Counted from the stretch's first letter, positions 1 through 12,713 are shown. The stretch: DNA of 64,000 bases from Pseudofabraea citricarpa (GCA_029641185.1 JAPWGK010000002.1:992001-1056000); one strand, 5' to 3'. The notes: generated by a model from the sequence alone, not told the origin. A program made the numbers and translations.

Positions 1-753
1 TGCGGGAAGAAAGTGAGGTTGGAATACGTAGTGATAGATTCCTTGATTGTTGACCCTGCCCTGTAGAAGATAGATTGGCCTCAGCACTAGAGCAACGCTT
101 CCGTTTAGACGTCAGGGACCCGTCAGATGTCAGACTTCCACCCGTGGCCCCGAGCCGTCATCAATAGCGACAGCCTAAGCCCTAAGCACCAGCACGCTTG
201 GAAGGGGGGAATGGGTAATTGAAACTTGGGGGAGGGGTTCTGTCCAGGAGTAAACAATTGCGTGCCGTGGGTGAAGAAGCAGAAACAATGAGATGGACAC
301 GGGCGCACACTTGCTCAGCCTTGTCGATCTCTGCAGCGATTGGCTTGTTGAACCTGGTTCTCAACACACCACCGTATGCCGTATTCGGGCCCGCACCGTG
401 AATCCGTGATACGACTACGGGACTACGACTCCTCGTTTGGCACTTGTCACCGAAATAGCAATACCTAGGTACATAGCAATGGCGATGAGTGGCAGAAGCA
501 CCTTGCAAGGTTCACAGAGCAGAGCGAGGGGGGTTTTAGTGCTTTCAAAAGGGCATCCGTCACCAGAGATTCGTCAGCCACGTAGTTTAAATTGCTGTAA
601 AGATACAAAGGATTGGTTGGCATAATGCCACCTCCGCGTAGCCCTTTGACCACGGGTCCACGACGCTTTTGACCCCTTGTAGATGCTCCAGCTTCCCATT
701 GAGAGTAATTTAGTATTTAGTACATATTAAAGAAATTGATCGTGTTTCTCTTC
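1..753. other. 3' flank of SPT6, no gene seen
   Basis: This is the left edge of the window, downstream of the minus-strand SPT6 gene. The open frames here are short, overlap on both strands and resemble no family I know. An A/T-rich stretch around 700-740, just past the SPT6 stop, could hold its polyadenylation signals. I see no gene, RNA or repeat. Confidence 0.6.
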
Positions 754-3700
754 TCAGCCCCGTCGGCTGACCTCATTGGCATGGCGTAACTTGAATCCGT
801 TGCAAAGTGCCTTCATGTCTGGGTACGCACTCTTCATCAGTTCAAAAGCGTTGGGAACAACACGCACAGGCCACGAGTTGACGCGTGCCTGTTGACCAGC
901 CTTGAAGCAGAGGTAGAAGTAGCCTGGATGCCTTGGATCCAAGCAAAAAGCGTAAACTGATCGCTTGGGATTGGCTTCCGTATATGTCGTCAACCATTTT
1001 TCTACACAGTATTAGTATTTGCCCGCCGGCCATCGATTCAGAAAGAAACTCACCAGTCTCTGCTTTGCTGCCTGATTGGTACTTTTCATGTTGCATCATC
1101 TCGTCTACCTTCTTTGCCATTGCCTTGACGTGATCAACAATAAGTTCGTCAAGATCGCTGTAGTTGTACTTTCCACCTATGCGAAGCTGCCGGCCCACAG
1201 AGAATTCGTTATCCTTTTGCAACTCAAGAACATCAAGATGTTGATAAACTCCATCAGCAACCTTCCAGGTCACAGCAAGATGATCGTTACCCTTTGATGA
1301 AGGTCGAATGACTGCATCACCTGGTGCCTGCGATCCCAGGTACTCTTCAGCCTGGGTGGAATTGAATGGCCGGAAAAGTGGATGCTTGACGACTCTTTGA
1401 GTGCGTCCAGTTGCCTTGTCCTTCTCACGGAGCTCTTCTTTGTCTTTCTGTTCTTGTACTGCATCCCAAGACCCAGGCTCATGATCCACACGTTTTCTGT
1501 ATGGTATTCGCAGGATCGACTCGCGCATAGAGAGTCTCGCATTGAAATTCTGACGGTCGAGCTCGAGAAGTTTAGCTTGAGCAGTCTGCCCAACAGAGAA
1601 GAGCCGATTTAGAGGAGTTTCATGTTCTGATCCATCTTGTTGTTCGACTTTGCCTTCAATGCCAGAGTCTAATTTCGCAATCACAAAATCCTCCTTGGCA
1701 ACTCTGATGTTGACTGAGACAATCATGCCTTCACAAAGTGAGTCCATTGTCTCTCCAGTGAGCATTGTGAATATCTCATCATCAGACAAAAGAGCAAAGT
1801 TTCTCCGTAGTTCTTCGTAAGGTTGTTGTAACTCTGCACGAATAGTCTCCAATGTCGCTCGCTTGCGCTGGTTGTAGTTGCGTTCTAATTGTTCAGCATA
1901 CTCCTCAAGAATCAAATCGTTGACTTTCTCCTGCTCATCATCCTTGATAAGTCTTCGAACAATAGCTCCTGGTCCAGATTCATCAACTTCTCCCTTTACG
2001 TCTTCCTCGTCAAGCTCCAGAGCATCAGCAGCCATCTTTCGGCCTAATTCGTAATCCTCTGGATGTACACGAGTATTGTCGAGATAATCAGATGTGGCTG
2101 TCGAGCTATCATACTCGATAGACAAGAAACTTGCGCAATTGTTCCATACTCGTGGTCCTACAACAGGCAATTTACCACTGTCCGGATCACCGACCAACTC
2201 ATCTCTGGTGTTGACAATTCCACCATTGACGTTGATGGCTTTGAGGACACTTGTGGCCTTACGAGGACCGAGGCCACAGACAAAGGGAAGCAGGTTTGCT
2301 GTATAAGCATCGCCAATAGCCTCGTTAATATCGACACCACACAAATTGACCATGTCAACCATTGCAGTATCGAGTTGCCGCCGTAGCTTGTCTTCGGGAA
2401 GAAGTTGCTGGCTTGGATGGAATGATAAAGATGCAACATCCTTGCCGAGAGCAGCATACTCCTTCATTGGGTTCTGCAAATATTTTGCAAGCGCCACGCA
2501 ATATCGTGTAAGTGGTGCAAGAGTAGGATGATCTAAAGCAGCACGAGGGCTATCTTTGTACAATCTTGCAACTTCGTCATTCACGACAACAACCTCTAGC
2601 GGCTCACTTCTGTCTTGCTCGGTCTCTTGGTCTTCAAATTCCGCTCCCTCAAGACCACGTTCGTCAACCAGAGCCTTGAGATTGGTGATGAGTTTGTGTG
2701 TCTCAACAGAAAACCCACCAATCGCTAGGACATCGGGTTTCCTCCGCTTCACGAGCTCGACGAAAGACTCGCGAGCGCTTTCGTTTCGTGATAGATTATC
2801 GAATTTGCCATGCTCCAGAACACGTCCATCCTCTTCAACCCAAGCCCAGCATACAGCGTCTCTCGAGGGATCACCATTTCCATTTGAAAGTGCAAGAACT
2901 CGAGGAACAGTGCCAAGCACCATACCCTTGGGTTTGTATGGAGCTTGATCAAGTTTTCTCGAGTACTCCTCTCTGCAGAGCTTCAAGATGGAGTCCTGGC
3001 ATTCCGTTCGCATACTCTCTTTGACACCCTTTGTAATAACCTTCTCTAGCTTAGTAAAGGCTATATTTAGGACTTTTTGGCGCTCATCGTTCCACGCATC
3101 AGCAAGTTCACTGTAGTTGTCTGATGCAAACTCTGCGAAAAGTTGTTTCTTGAACACAGGCTCATTTTCCAGAGCAACTCTTACTTCGAGAAGTCCCTCT
3201 TCCTCAGCCTTTAGCATCTTTAAGAACATTTCTGGCTTGCTTGCAATGTCGCCAAAGGTTTGGTTCTTAAGATATTTGAGCTCGTAATACTGATGGTGTT
3301 CATCAATCTTACGCAAACCTTTGTCAGTTCGCTTACAATTGACCACACCCATCATGTAGTAGTGCATACGGAAGTGCTTTCGCATACGTGGGTTCATAAA
3401 CAACTCCTCGGCAAAAGTTTGTCGTGCTGCCTGAAGTACAGCGTCGCCAGTTTGAAATTCGTCAGCACTAGTTAAGCTATCGGCTAGGTCGATAGGTTGT
3501 TGAGGGTGGTCCTCTGTGTACTGCTTTCGGCCCTCACGCAATGCGTTCTGGGCGACTTGGTCGGCAGTTATCCCGTAGGCTCGGACGAGATTATAAGCTC
3601 GGCCCTTCCGAACTCGGTCAAAGACAGACGACTTGGCTCCGGGACGTCTTTTGATGTCTTTTATGTCTCCGTTTGTTGCAGCAATGTCTTTTAGCTGAGA

Positions 3701-5172
3701 AGCATACTGAAAGTACAAGTAATCTTGAATGTCTTGTAATTCTTCCATTGTAGCGGCAGCAGGAAGCATGGCCTCAAACATCGTATCTGGTTCTACTCCA
3801 ACCGCCTTGATATTGTCATATGTCTTCTCCAAGACATTTCGTTTATCGATCAAAGCACGGAATTTGAGGTCCAGTTCCAGGATTCGCCAAAGGTCGTCCT
3901 GGTTTAGGAGCTTCTCAGCGCTGACAATATACTCGGGAGCATCAGGATTATTCGGGTCGGGTCTTGCCGGTGTCTTGGTTGCATGAATCAGGTAGTCTTT
4001 TCGATGTTGAAAAACGTATGGTACCTCAACCTCGTCAACTACAAAGAATTCAAGAACCTTGCCTATCGCTTTAGTAAAAGGAGTCCGAAGATCGTGGTCT
4101 AGCTGCTTTTTGGGCCAGATAAGACTGGTAATCCAACGTGCTTCCTCCTTAAATTGCTCGTCTGTGATTTGAACATGTTTGTACGGCTTTCGATCCAGTT
4201 GGAAACGTTCGGGTTCATCTGCCCAACGAATCTGGTTGTCCTCATCTGTGAGAAGTCTCTCAGCGAGCTGTGAAGGTTCGAAAACATCTTTGAGCTCTAG
4301 TGCATGGTCTCCAAGCTCTCTGACCTCTGCTTCATCTTCCAGTGCAAGAGCCCAATCGTAGTCCTCGCCATTTCCGAAAATGGCTTCCATATCATCGAGA
4401 GCATCCTTGTCGAGGCCACTTGCTTCTCCATTGCCGATGTAGCCCCTCTCTCTCGGCCGCGCCACTTCCATTTCCTCCTGGTGTCGTTGGCGTTCATCTT
4501 CGTCTTCTAATTCATCTTCCTCAATAAAATCCGCAAACTCGTCAACTCTTTGGTGATCTGGTCGAGCAAAACGGCGCTCAGAAGCAAGATCATTTCCAGC
4601 ATCGACTTCTTCGTCATCGGAAAATATCTCGGCAAGTCCGCGCTCTCTGCCTCTGTCCTCTTCTTCTCGATGACCGCGCTTGAGTCGCTTGAGTTTTGGC
4701 TGGGCGCGTGGTCAGGTTATGTTATATCCAAATAGCAATGTTGTGCGTCGTGACATACCTGTGCTGCAGATTTGCGCTCCCATTCAGGATTGGCTTCCCC
4801 AATCAAATCGAGATCTTCTTCATCCAATACAGCTTCCTCTTCCTCGCGTTCTGCTCTCCTGCGCTTCTTATCCTTTCGGCGGCGGCGTTCGCGCTCATTA
4901 GGCTCCTCGTCTTCGTCGTCGATGATAAAGCCATCACGTACCTATGAATGTTAGTAAAATTCCCAGATTCTCATCAAGATCCCAAAGCCTACTGCGCGCG
5001 CTGCCTCCTCATCATCGTCATCATCTTCCTCTTCACTAGAATCATCAAGGTGGCCATTTCCATTCGCTTTCTTTGCCCCCGAGCGCACTTCTCCTGTGTC
5101 CTCGTCGAATGATTCGTCGTTCTCTTCGTCGTCAACGTCTGCCTCCCCTTGAATCAGATCTCGCATGCTCAT
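754..5172 (-). CDS. SPT6: Transcription elongation factor Spt6
   Basis: Spt6 is a histone chaperone that travels with RNA polymerase II in the nucleus, reassembles nucleosomes behind it and binds the phosphorylated Rpb1 linker through tandem SH2 domains. Proposed exons are 5172-4993, 4941-4759, 4699-1054 and 1001-754, giving 1418 aa, a normal length. The N-terminus ([12 protein letters not shown]) is followed by an acidic region. Then come a helical core, a YqgF/RNase H-like fold (about residues 713-840), a helix-hairpin-helix region (about 900-960, with CGLGPRK), an S1 domain (about 1114-1190) and the SH2 pair (about 1227 to the end). Splicing across 1002-1053 restores the second SH2 ([15 protein letters not shown]). 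The gene is divergent from the MAPKK across a 1.4-kb spacer. Family assignment is firm; splice sites are inferred. Confidence 0.95.
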
Positions 5173-6585
5173 ATTGACGAATTCCTGTGTGCTGGTGCTG
5201 GGAGAATCTGTTTGCCTGGAGGAAGAAGACTGGTGGAGATCCCACGGACAAAGGGGATATTAAAATTAGGCAGCGCGGAGAGAATAGCAAGAGGCAACAG
5301 GTGGGTGGTTCGCGGGCAGCTCCTCTGTTACTGTAGTCTTGAGATTCTTGTACAGTGGTACGCGACCTGTGGCACGCTTTTTCAGCCTCGCACTAGCCAC
5401 ACAGTCACGTGCCAAATATCACACGGGACACGGCGGAGGGAAGAGAACTAGTCGTAGCAAGCCAAAGAGAAGCGATTTATTCAAATATTCACTCAGCTAT
5501 TGACTGAGCACGACAATGATATAGGTAGGTAAGGTATCTGTTGTCATAAGCTGCCCAAGGCCGCAGGACAACTGCACCTTGATCCAGCCAAATCAGCATA
5601 ACATCCTTCAACCACCATCTATGAGTGAGTTTGTTTGTAGTATCATGACATGACACTTTTGTTCCTCACGCCCGTTCCTGTAGCCGCTTTGGTTCTTTCA
5701 CACGCCCCAAGGGCCCAAAGGCGAGACCAAATCAGCAGTTGTAGCAACAAAGAAGACACCCCGTTTGTCGTTTCACATGCAGTGCGAAAGAGCCCCTCAA
5801 CTCTCCGTCGCCTGGCCGGTTGCTCTTACTCGTGCATCTCTCGGGATTCCTGGGCCCAACAGTCGATCGATCGACTGATGCTGGGTTGAGACGATTCAGT
5901 AGCTGTCGAAGTCCCATCGAAGGCTTTAGACTTCTTACGCAAGCTCGAACGTGCTCGCCTCTAACCAATACAGCGTGGCCGTACTGGGAAAGGTGATACA
6001 CTCGCTTTGTAGCCAGGTCCATGCGGTCCAAATATCTTTACGACAAACCCCCTGAAGACTTAAGACTTGTTTCTCTCCGATTGTCTGTCCTTAAGACGGC
6101 TCTCAACTCCAGAAGTCTCCGCCCCTTCCGAGTGACTGCTTGTTCCTCTGTTTGCAGCCTCTCTCGCTCTCTCTCTGTCTCTCTATCTCTCTGTCTCGCT
6201 CTCTTCATAGCGACCGGCCTTGGATCCTCGTTCCTGCCCAAAACCAATACTCGGCTACACTTGACGCCCCAGATTTGGCGACGCCATAGCGGCATATTGG
6301 GTTTCAATCGTCCACCTGCAGCTTCCCTTCACAACTTTCCTGCGGGCTTTCTGCAACCCAGCGGTGATCCAACTAACGAACCCGAAAAAAAAGGATCTCA
6401 ATAAAAGTCCTGCATCACCTCGCTCTCACCTCTCCTACCACTACCGCCCGACCCTCCTACATTACGCTGGTCAACGTCCGCGCGCTTAACCGTCTTCGTG
6501 TGTTGCCCCTCCATACTCGGTCCATAATCCATAGGGGTGCCAAACATCACTTCACATTTGTTTGCGCCAGAGCAACGCAGCGGCC
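5173..6585. promoter_or_regulatory. Shared divergent spacer SPT6 / MAPKK
   Basis: About 1.4 kb separates two divergent start codons, so it should hold both promoters and leaders. A pyrimidine-rich CT/CTGT tract runs from about 6158 to 6206 on the plus strand, in the probable MAPKK leader. Such tracts are common near fungal transcription starts. Short frames here look non-coding. Confidence 0.5.
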
Positions 6586-8365
6586 ATGTCGGACGCCTTT
6601 ACTGCGCGCACTCTGAAGCGCAAGAATGTCAAAGGCCTTGCTTTAAATGCTCCAGCACCCCGACCGGTGGCCCCTTCAGAGAGCGATTTGCAGGTTCCAG
6701 GAGGCATTGGGAACGAGAATAGCAGACAGACGGCACAGTTGGAGATCGGTATCGAGTATAGATTAGACCTGAAACGGGAAGATCTTGAGGTTTTGAAGGA
6801 ACTCGGCCAAGGAAATGGAGGGACTGTCAGTAAAGTTCGGCATGTTGTGACGGGAACAATAATGGCCAGAAAGGTTGGTTTGCGATAGCCACTGCTTTAC
6901 TCCAGACCTTGTTGCTAACATATTATCTAGGTTATACATGTTGAGGCAAAGAAAGAGATGCGACGCCGAATCGTACGAGAACTCCAAATCATGTACGAAT
7001 GTAACTCGCAGTTCATCGTCAATTTCTACGGAGCGTTCTTGAGCGAGAGCAACGATGTTATAATGTGCATGGAGTACATGGATGTGGGGTAAGGATTTGA
7101 GTCTTTTTGGGGGGGTTGATATGTCTGCTTGAAAACTAACGTCTCCATAGGGCCCTCGACCGAGTATCACAACATTTTGGTCCAGTGCGAGTGGACGTGC
7201 TGGGAAAGATTGCAGAAGCCACACTAGGAGGTCTCACCTACCTTTATACCAAGCATCACATTATGCACCGAGATATCAAGCCTTCGAATATCTTGGTAAA
7301 CTCAAAAGGAGACATCAAGCTCTGTGATTTTGGAGTCTCTGGTGAGCTCATAAACTCGGTTGCAGATACCTTCGTCGGCACGTCCACATATATGGCTCCT
7401 GAGCGAATCCAAGGACAGAAATATACAGTCAAGTCAGATGTATGGAGTTTCGGACTTTCAATAATGGAGTTGGCTATTGGCAAATTTCCTTTTGATGCTA
7501 GCGAGCACTTGTCAGATGGAGACGTTGCTCCACAGGGTATTCTGGATCTATTACAGCAGATTGTGTTTGAGCCAGCGCCAAAGCTACCCAAGAGTGAAGC
7601 ATTCCCAGCCATCCTCGAAGATATGATTCAAAAATGTTTAGCCAAAGATCCCGCTGAACGCCCAACCCCCCAACAGTTATATGTAAGAAGACCCTCAGAC
7701 TGTATTGTCTCGTCGCGCTAACACCGGTTCAGGAACAAGAGCCCTTTGTTCAAGCTGCAAAACGTACTCCAGTTGATCTGAGAGAATGGGCCGTAGGTTT
7801 GATGGAGAGAGACAATCGCAAATCGCATCTAGCTCCTCAACTGTCCCCTGCAACACAGGAGATCCTTCGTCCCAGTGACTCTCCTGGAATTCGGACAGCA
7901 AACTCGCCAGATTACTCTGCAGCGCATACCCCAACTTCTGGCGACATTCCAATTGGCAAGGCTGACGTCCGGTCTGGTATCACCTCACCACAGCTTAGCG
8001 AGTCCAGATCTCCTGTGAAGAATGGATCGAGTAGTGTCGGACGTGCTGGTGGTGCAGCATTTCATCCTGGCTTACCGCCGAGGAACCAAACTACAAACTC
8101 TGTTCCACGACTCACCACTCTTAATGCGCCCGAACACAATGCAACTAGTGGTTCTTCTAGTGCGAATGCTGCTTCTTTCAACACAACTCTACCTATGCGA
8201 CCTGCACCACCGGCTGGACCATTACCGGCACCACCCGTTCCTCCAAAGAAGGATAATGTTGATGTGGATGTAAAGAAGGAGAGTCGTCGTCAAGCGACGT
8301 TTGGCAATGCCTTGTACAGTGCTGGAGGCTACCCCAATACTGGCAATGGATCTGGCACTTACTAG
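6586..8365 (+). CDS. STE7: MAP kinase kinase, Ste7 type
   Basis: This dual-specificity kinase should act in the cytoplasm, phosphorylating the Fus3/Kss1-type MAP kinase that controls mating, hyphal fusion and invasive growth. Exons: 6586-6873, 6931-7088, 7151-7682 and 7733-8365, 536 aa. An N-terminal docking-like stretch (KRKNVKGLAL) precedes the kinase domain. That domain contains the glycine loop GQGNGG, catalytic HRDIKPSN, DFG and the MEK-type activation loop NSVADTFVGTSTYMAPE, with Ser and Thr four residues apart. The Pro/Ser-rich tail has PAPPAGPLPAPPVPP, a possible SH3 or adaptor ligand. I chose the ATG at 6586 because MSDAFTARTLKRKN fits the family; the eight residues upstream would need a TTG start. 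Intron 1 begins with an unusual GTTGGT donor. Assignment to Ste7 rather than Pbs2 or Mkk rests on the docking motif and loop, from memory. Confidence 0.93.
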
Positions 8366-8742
8366 TTGTCGTTTCTAAACTTAGAAGATCATGACCATGC
8401 AACTTATTCAAAGCATGCAAAGCAATCACCAAGCATATTCCGGCGTATCATACTATCTCATGTCCAGCGTCCATCAATGGGTTTCATGCCTAGCCCATTT
8501 CCCTCATTTTCCCTTGTTGCTATTGCTCTAAGTAGGTTGGAGGCAGGCCAAGATATCAAGAATACAATTCAAAGCATCAAGCAGTTGTGAAAAAAACTCG
8601 TCTGATCAGTCTTTTCTTTCAAAGACAAGAAGCTTGCGACGCTAACTTGCGCGATATTTAAGGTCTTCTCATGCGTTACGCGAGCCCCTTTCAGTTACTG
8701 TCTCAACTTATGTTTACGTCCTCATGTACAGATCATTTGGTT
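8366..8742. other. Convergent 3' spacer, nothing seen
   Basis: This stretch lies between the stops of the MAPKK (+) and the HAD hydrolase (-). It should hold both 3' UTRs. I see no conserved frame or repeat. Confidence 0.6.
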
Positions 8743-9942
8743 CTAATTCGCAACTTCGCCATGTCCCTCCTTTAAAACGTTCTCGGCTCGCGCTTTCAAA
8801 TCACTGCCTTCGTCTTGACCAGTAATTCTCCCGACGAATCCCTCCTCTAAAATACCCACCAACTCATCTAGTCTACTGATACAAAGATCCGTATGCTCAT
8901 GCGTAGCAAGATGGGCATTCACTGGATTTACAAGCAGCACAGTAGCGGCCCCTGCTCGGTATCCAGCTGTCATATCATCGATAGAATCACCCACCATAAT
9001 ACACTGGCTTGCATCAGCCACCTCTTCCTTCCCGTCCTCCTTAACAAAGCCCCAGCTCTTAGCAATATGCAAGATGCCTGCAGGATCAGGTTTCGGGGGT
9101 CTGAAATCGCGGGTGACGATGGGGTGGAAGACGGACGAAGGCAGGAACTTAGTCAGGAGATGATTGACGGGCGTCTCGAAATTCCGGGTACAGATGCCTT
9201 TTGGAATCGCTCTCGAATCCAGATAATCCATTAGTTTTGATAGACCGGGCTGTGCTGTCTGTGATGACATGGCTGTCCGCTCTATCTCCCGGATCTTGGC
9301 CATGGCGTCCTCTTGCTCTTGTGCTGTTAGCGTATAGATGTACTCCAGGATATCTTCTTTGCCAGGGATCCCGACGGCGGATCGCATCTCGGCGAACATG
9401 TAGGTCTGTGGCTCGCTTGGATGGGGATTAGTTTACTGCTATATTACTCTGAGGGAGAAGATAGCAATGGGATATCACGTGGAGTAACCACTTAGATAGT
9501 TCTTATAGGACAAACTTGAGCCGAAGAATACTAGATTGAGAAAACGAAAGAGCACATGTCTGGTATAGCAAAGCCTATAATCGCCAAGACGAGACAGGAT
9601 AGACAGGAATAAACTAGAGAGAAGACACAAGGACCATAGTAATAAAACTTCATGACGTGCTCCACCTTCCTGCAACAGACCAAAATGCACAAGTAGGAAA
9701 TGTCCAATTAATCCAAAATGATAAAGTTAAACATACCATAAAGTCCCATCTACATCAAACACAATACCCCTCAACTTAGGTGCTCCCTTCTCGGCGCTTC
9801 CTTCCTTGAGGGGTGCGAACCTGCGAGCTTGATCCCTCGATAGTGGGGTGGTCATGCTGAATCGCCTCCTCGGTATAAGATCTCGTTTGGGTGATAATGA
9901 GAGTATTGATGTGCGGAATACCGGCTGTAGCTTTATCAGCAT
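8743..9942 (-). CDS. HAD-superfamily hydrolase
   Basis: A haloacid dehalogenase-like phosphatase of unknown substrate. Exons are 9942-9737 and 9415-8743, 292 aa. The join across the intron gives FDVDGTLCEPQTYMF, containing motif I (DxDGT). The later motifs are a Thr in ICTRN (motif II), Lys in RPPKPDP (motif III) and MVGDSIDDM (motif IV). A helical cap follows motif I, the subfamily I arrangement. The ATG at 9942 adds a basic segment (MLIKLQPVFRTSILSLSPKR) that could be a mitochondrial presequence; a second ATG at 9855 (MTTPLSRDQARRF) would give a cytosolic form of 263 aa. The 321-nt intron is long for this region. Its 3' end converges on the MAPKK and its 5' side faces the 3' end of the next minus-strand gene. 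Confidence 0.88.
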
Positions 9943-10381
9943 CGAGAGGGATAAAAAGGAATGCTTGGTTTGGTAAGTTAAGGTATTAGGTTTGATCTGG
10001 AGGATGTCGAAGTTGTGGATCCTCTGTTTTCGTGCCGGGCCGCTAGTTCTAGTTGATTCGCAGTATTCTTCATGCACGTGATTGAGAAGAGGAGGAGGGT
10101 TTTCCTTTCTTTTCTTTGGGAGTTGGAGGTTGGAATGGTTGATTGATGTTTTTCTCTTGTCGGGATGAAGGAACTATGGTTACTCATTGCTACGGGTGCT
10201 TGTATGAGTCCAAGACTCTCTTCGATAGTTTGGTGTTCTAGATTGCCTGTGTAGCCGACGTACCTTCAGCGGACATTGTACGGCAGAGTTACACTTCATG
10301 CCGTAGTGGAACATAAAAATACGAGGTTTACATAAAATAAAGCATTTCGTTTTCGTCAAGATATCTGTCTATGGGAATTAC
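9943..10381. other. Spacer upstream of HAD gene
   Basis: It contains the promoter of the HAD hydrolase and the 3' UTR of the gamma-glutamyltransferase-like gene, both on the minus strand. Open frames here have no recognisable content. Confidence 0.5.
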
Positions 10382-12366
10382 CTAAGCCGGGTACGCACCG
10401 CCGTCACCTCTCTGATCACTTCCTCCAGAGAAGACAACCTGGCCCTCTTCAAAATGACTTCTGATCACTTGGCCTCTGCCAAAGACCCCTCTACTATAGC
10501 CCTTGATAATTTCCGTCTGATGGCCCATGGCCTTCAACTGCTCACTTACGGCCTCGGAGATGCCGTCTTCGAGATACACTACCCTGCTGTGCTTGTCTCC
10601 CGGAATGCCTTCAGCGCCGATGCAAAAGCGAGGTGCATCCAATGCAGCTTGTGGCGTGTGTTTGAACGCGAGCATGTTCAACAAGACCTGTACATGTCCT
10701 TGCGGCTGCATAAACCCTCCCATAACGCCATACACCGAGTGGAGACTCCCATCATGGGCATTTGTAACCATCGCTGGGATGATGGTGTGGTATGGTCTTT
10801 TTCTCGGTGCGATAACATTCGGGTGGTCCTTCACCAGACTGAAATTAGCACCGCGGTTTTGCAGTACAAATCCACATCCTTTGGGGATGATGGCCGACCC
10901 GAACCCGTGGAAGTTGGAGTTGATGAAGGAGATTCCGTTGCCTTCTTTGTCCGTCACGGCAAAATAAACCGTGTCGCTATGGTTGTGGGCTGGACTGCCG
11001 TGGTCGTAAACCTTCTCAGATGCCTTTGTTGGATCGAAGAGTTTAGCTCGCTCGGCGAGGTATTTCTTCGAGATTAATTCTTGCATTGGTACTTTGCTAA
11101 CGTTGGGATCTGACACCCACCAGCTAGCATCGGCAAATGCAATTCGTAAAGATTCGATAAGTGCATGGAGGTAAGGAGCAGTGTTATGCTCTTCTTGCTT
11201 GAATAATGGGATCTTTCCAGTCTTCTCCAACTCTTCGATTATTCCGAGTGCCATAAGAGCCACAATTCCTTGGCCATTAGGTGGATGTTCCCAAACTTTG
11301 ACTCCATGCTCATTTTCGTTGTCCCCTTGTCCAGAACTGCCATCGATGTAAAGACCCTTGGTTTTGTCATATCCCTGTCCTTTAAAAACATACGAGATAG
11401 CGTCCACGGGCTCGGTACCAAAGTTCAGATGGTGCTTCAAGTCTGCTTGATCAAGAAATCCCCCTTTGCTCTTAACAACCTCAACAATGGCATCACCAAT
11501 ACGGCCGATGTAGAATCCTTCTGAGCCTTCCTTTGCAAGAGTGCGGAAGGTCCTTGCTAAATCAGGGTTCTTCATTATCTCTCCGGCTTTTGGTCCACGG
11601 CAGCCATCAGGAGCATTGGCGTCTTTCTTGAGCATCTCGGCAAAGTTTGGCGAAGCAGCTTTGAGAGAACCCTCCAATTTTCGCCACTATATATTTTTTA
11701 GCTTGGTTATTTAGTGCTTGCCAGGATTCTCACCATGTAAGAGGAGAGCTCAGAGACAGGGAATCCTTTCTCTCCAAGCTCAATGGCAGGAGCTAGAATT
11801 TGTTCCATGGTCAACTTTCCACTTCCGAATCGCTTGACCGTGTCTACCCATCCTGCTGCTGCTCCAGGTACAGTAACTGAGTGAGGGCTCTTGAGCGGGA
11901 TCTGGCCTTGCTCTCCATCTTTCAAGCCTAAATCTTTGCGGATATTCTCGAGCGTGCAATTTCCACCTGCACGACCTGAGCCATTCATTGCTGTAACGTC
12001 TTTCTTCTTTGCGTCATAGAAGAGACAGAACATATCACCACCAATACCGGTTGACATTGGCTCAGTCATATTTAATCCAGCAGCTTGTAAAATGTCAGTT
12101 TAATTCAATGGGTGTTGGCATTCTACATACCAACGGCAACTGCTGCATCCTACCATATATTAGATCAATCTGTTGAACCAACACAAGGTATATTGACTTA
12201 CAGCTGCATTTCCACCGGCATCTAATATTTTCAAACCACATTTCGCTGCTAAAGGTTGGGTACATGCAACGATACCCTCGATACTATGAACAACGCTTCT
12301 TCTGCTAGGAAAAGAGGAGAATTCTGGATCCGTTGCCGCGAATACGGAGTTAACGTTGAGAGGCAT
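10382..12366 (-). CDS. Gamma-glutamyltransferase family protein, probably cytosolic
   Basis: An N-terminal nucleophile hydrolase of the gamma-glutamyltranspeptidase family; relatives cleave gamma-glutamyl bonds of glutathione or related amides. Exons are 12366-12202, 12131-12149 (19 nt), 12083-11734 and 11686-10382, 612 aa. The splices rebuild GGNAADAAVAVAAGLNMTEP and STGIGGDMF, hallmarks of the large subunit. The self-cleavage and catalytic Thr lies in DTVYFAVTD (about residue 415), followed by INSNFHGFGS and LQNRGANFSL of the small-subunit region. The first ATG lacks a signal peptide (MPLNVNSVFAATDPEFSSFP), unlike secreted or vacuolar enzymes, so a soluble intracellular member similar to bacterial YwrD-type proteins is likely. 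The physiological substrate is not evident. The promoter is shared with the divergent release-factor gene. Confidence 0.9.
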
Positions 12367-12713
12367 CTTATATATGCCGATCGAGGTTCGGTGGAAGAAT
12401 CGAGCGGGGATATGTTGCACGAAAGCACCCAGTTTGTATTTATAAAATCTCAAGGTATGGGGTATACAAATATGACAAAGGGAGAAGAACCTACAGAATT
12501 AAAAGATATACTCGACGAAACCATGGCCGATGACGGTTTGAACATGGGACCTCCCATTTTTGACAGTACAGCGCTAGGGCGCCTTCTCGCTACTCTGGGT
12601 CTGGCTCGCCGAGGGCTTGCCGCGGCCCGTGTCCGTCAGTGCCAATGCCAGTGCCAGCTCCATACGGCAGAACTTCAAAAAGATATGTCATCAACCTCCT
12701 CCTCCACTCGATT
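12367..12713. promoter_or_regulatory. Bidirectional promoter, GGT-like / MRF1
   Basis: A 347-bp spacer between two divergent ATGs. It should carry both core promoters and 5' leaders. No specific element stands out. Confidence 0.45.

Noticed and set aside
9475..9500. CACGTGGAGT sequence shared with about 60085-60097
   Set aside because: A ten-base match around a palindromic E-box-like core can occur by chance in 64 kb; no wider similarity.
10454..11077. 207-codon plus-strand frame antisense to the gamma-glutamyltransferase gene
   Set aside because: It lies wholly opposite a well-supported exon and has no conserved motif.
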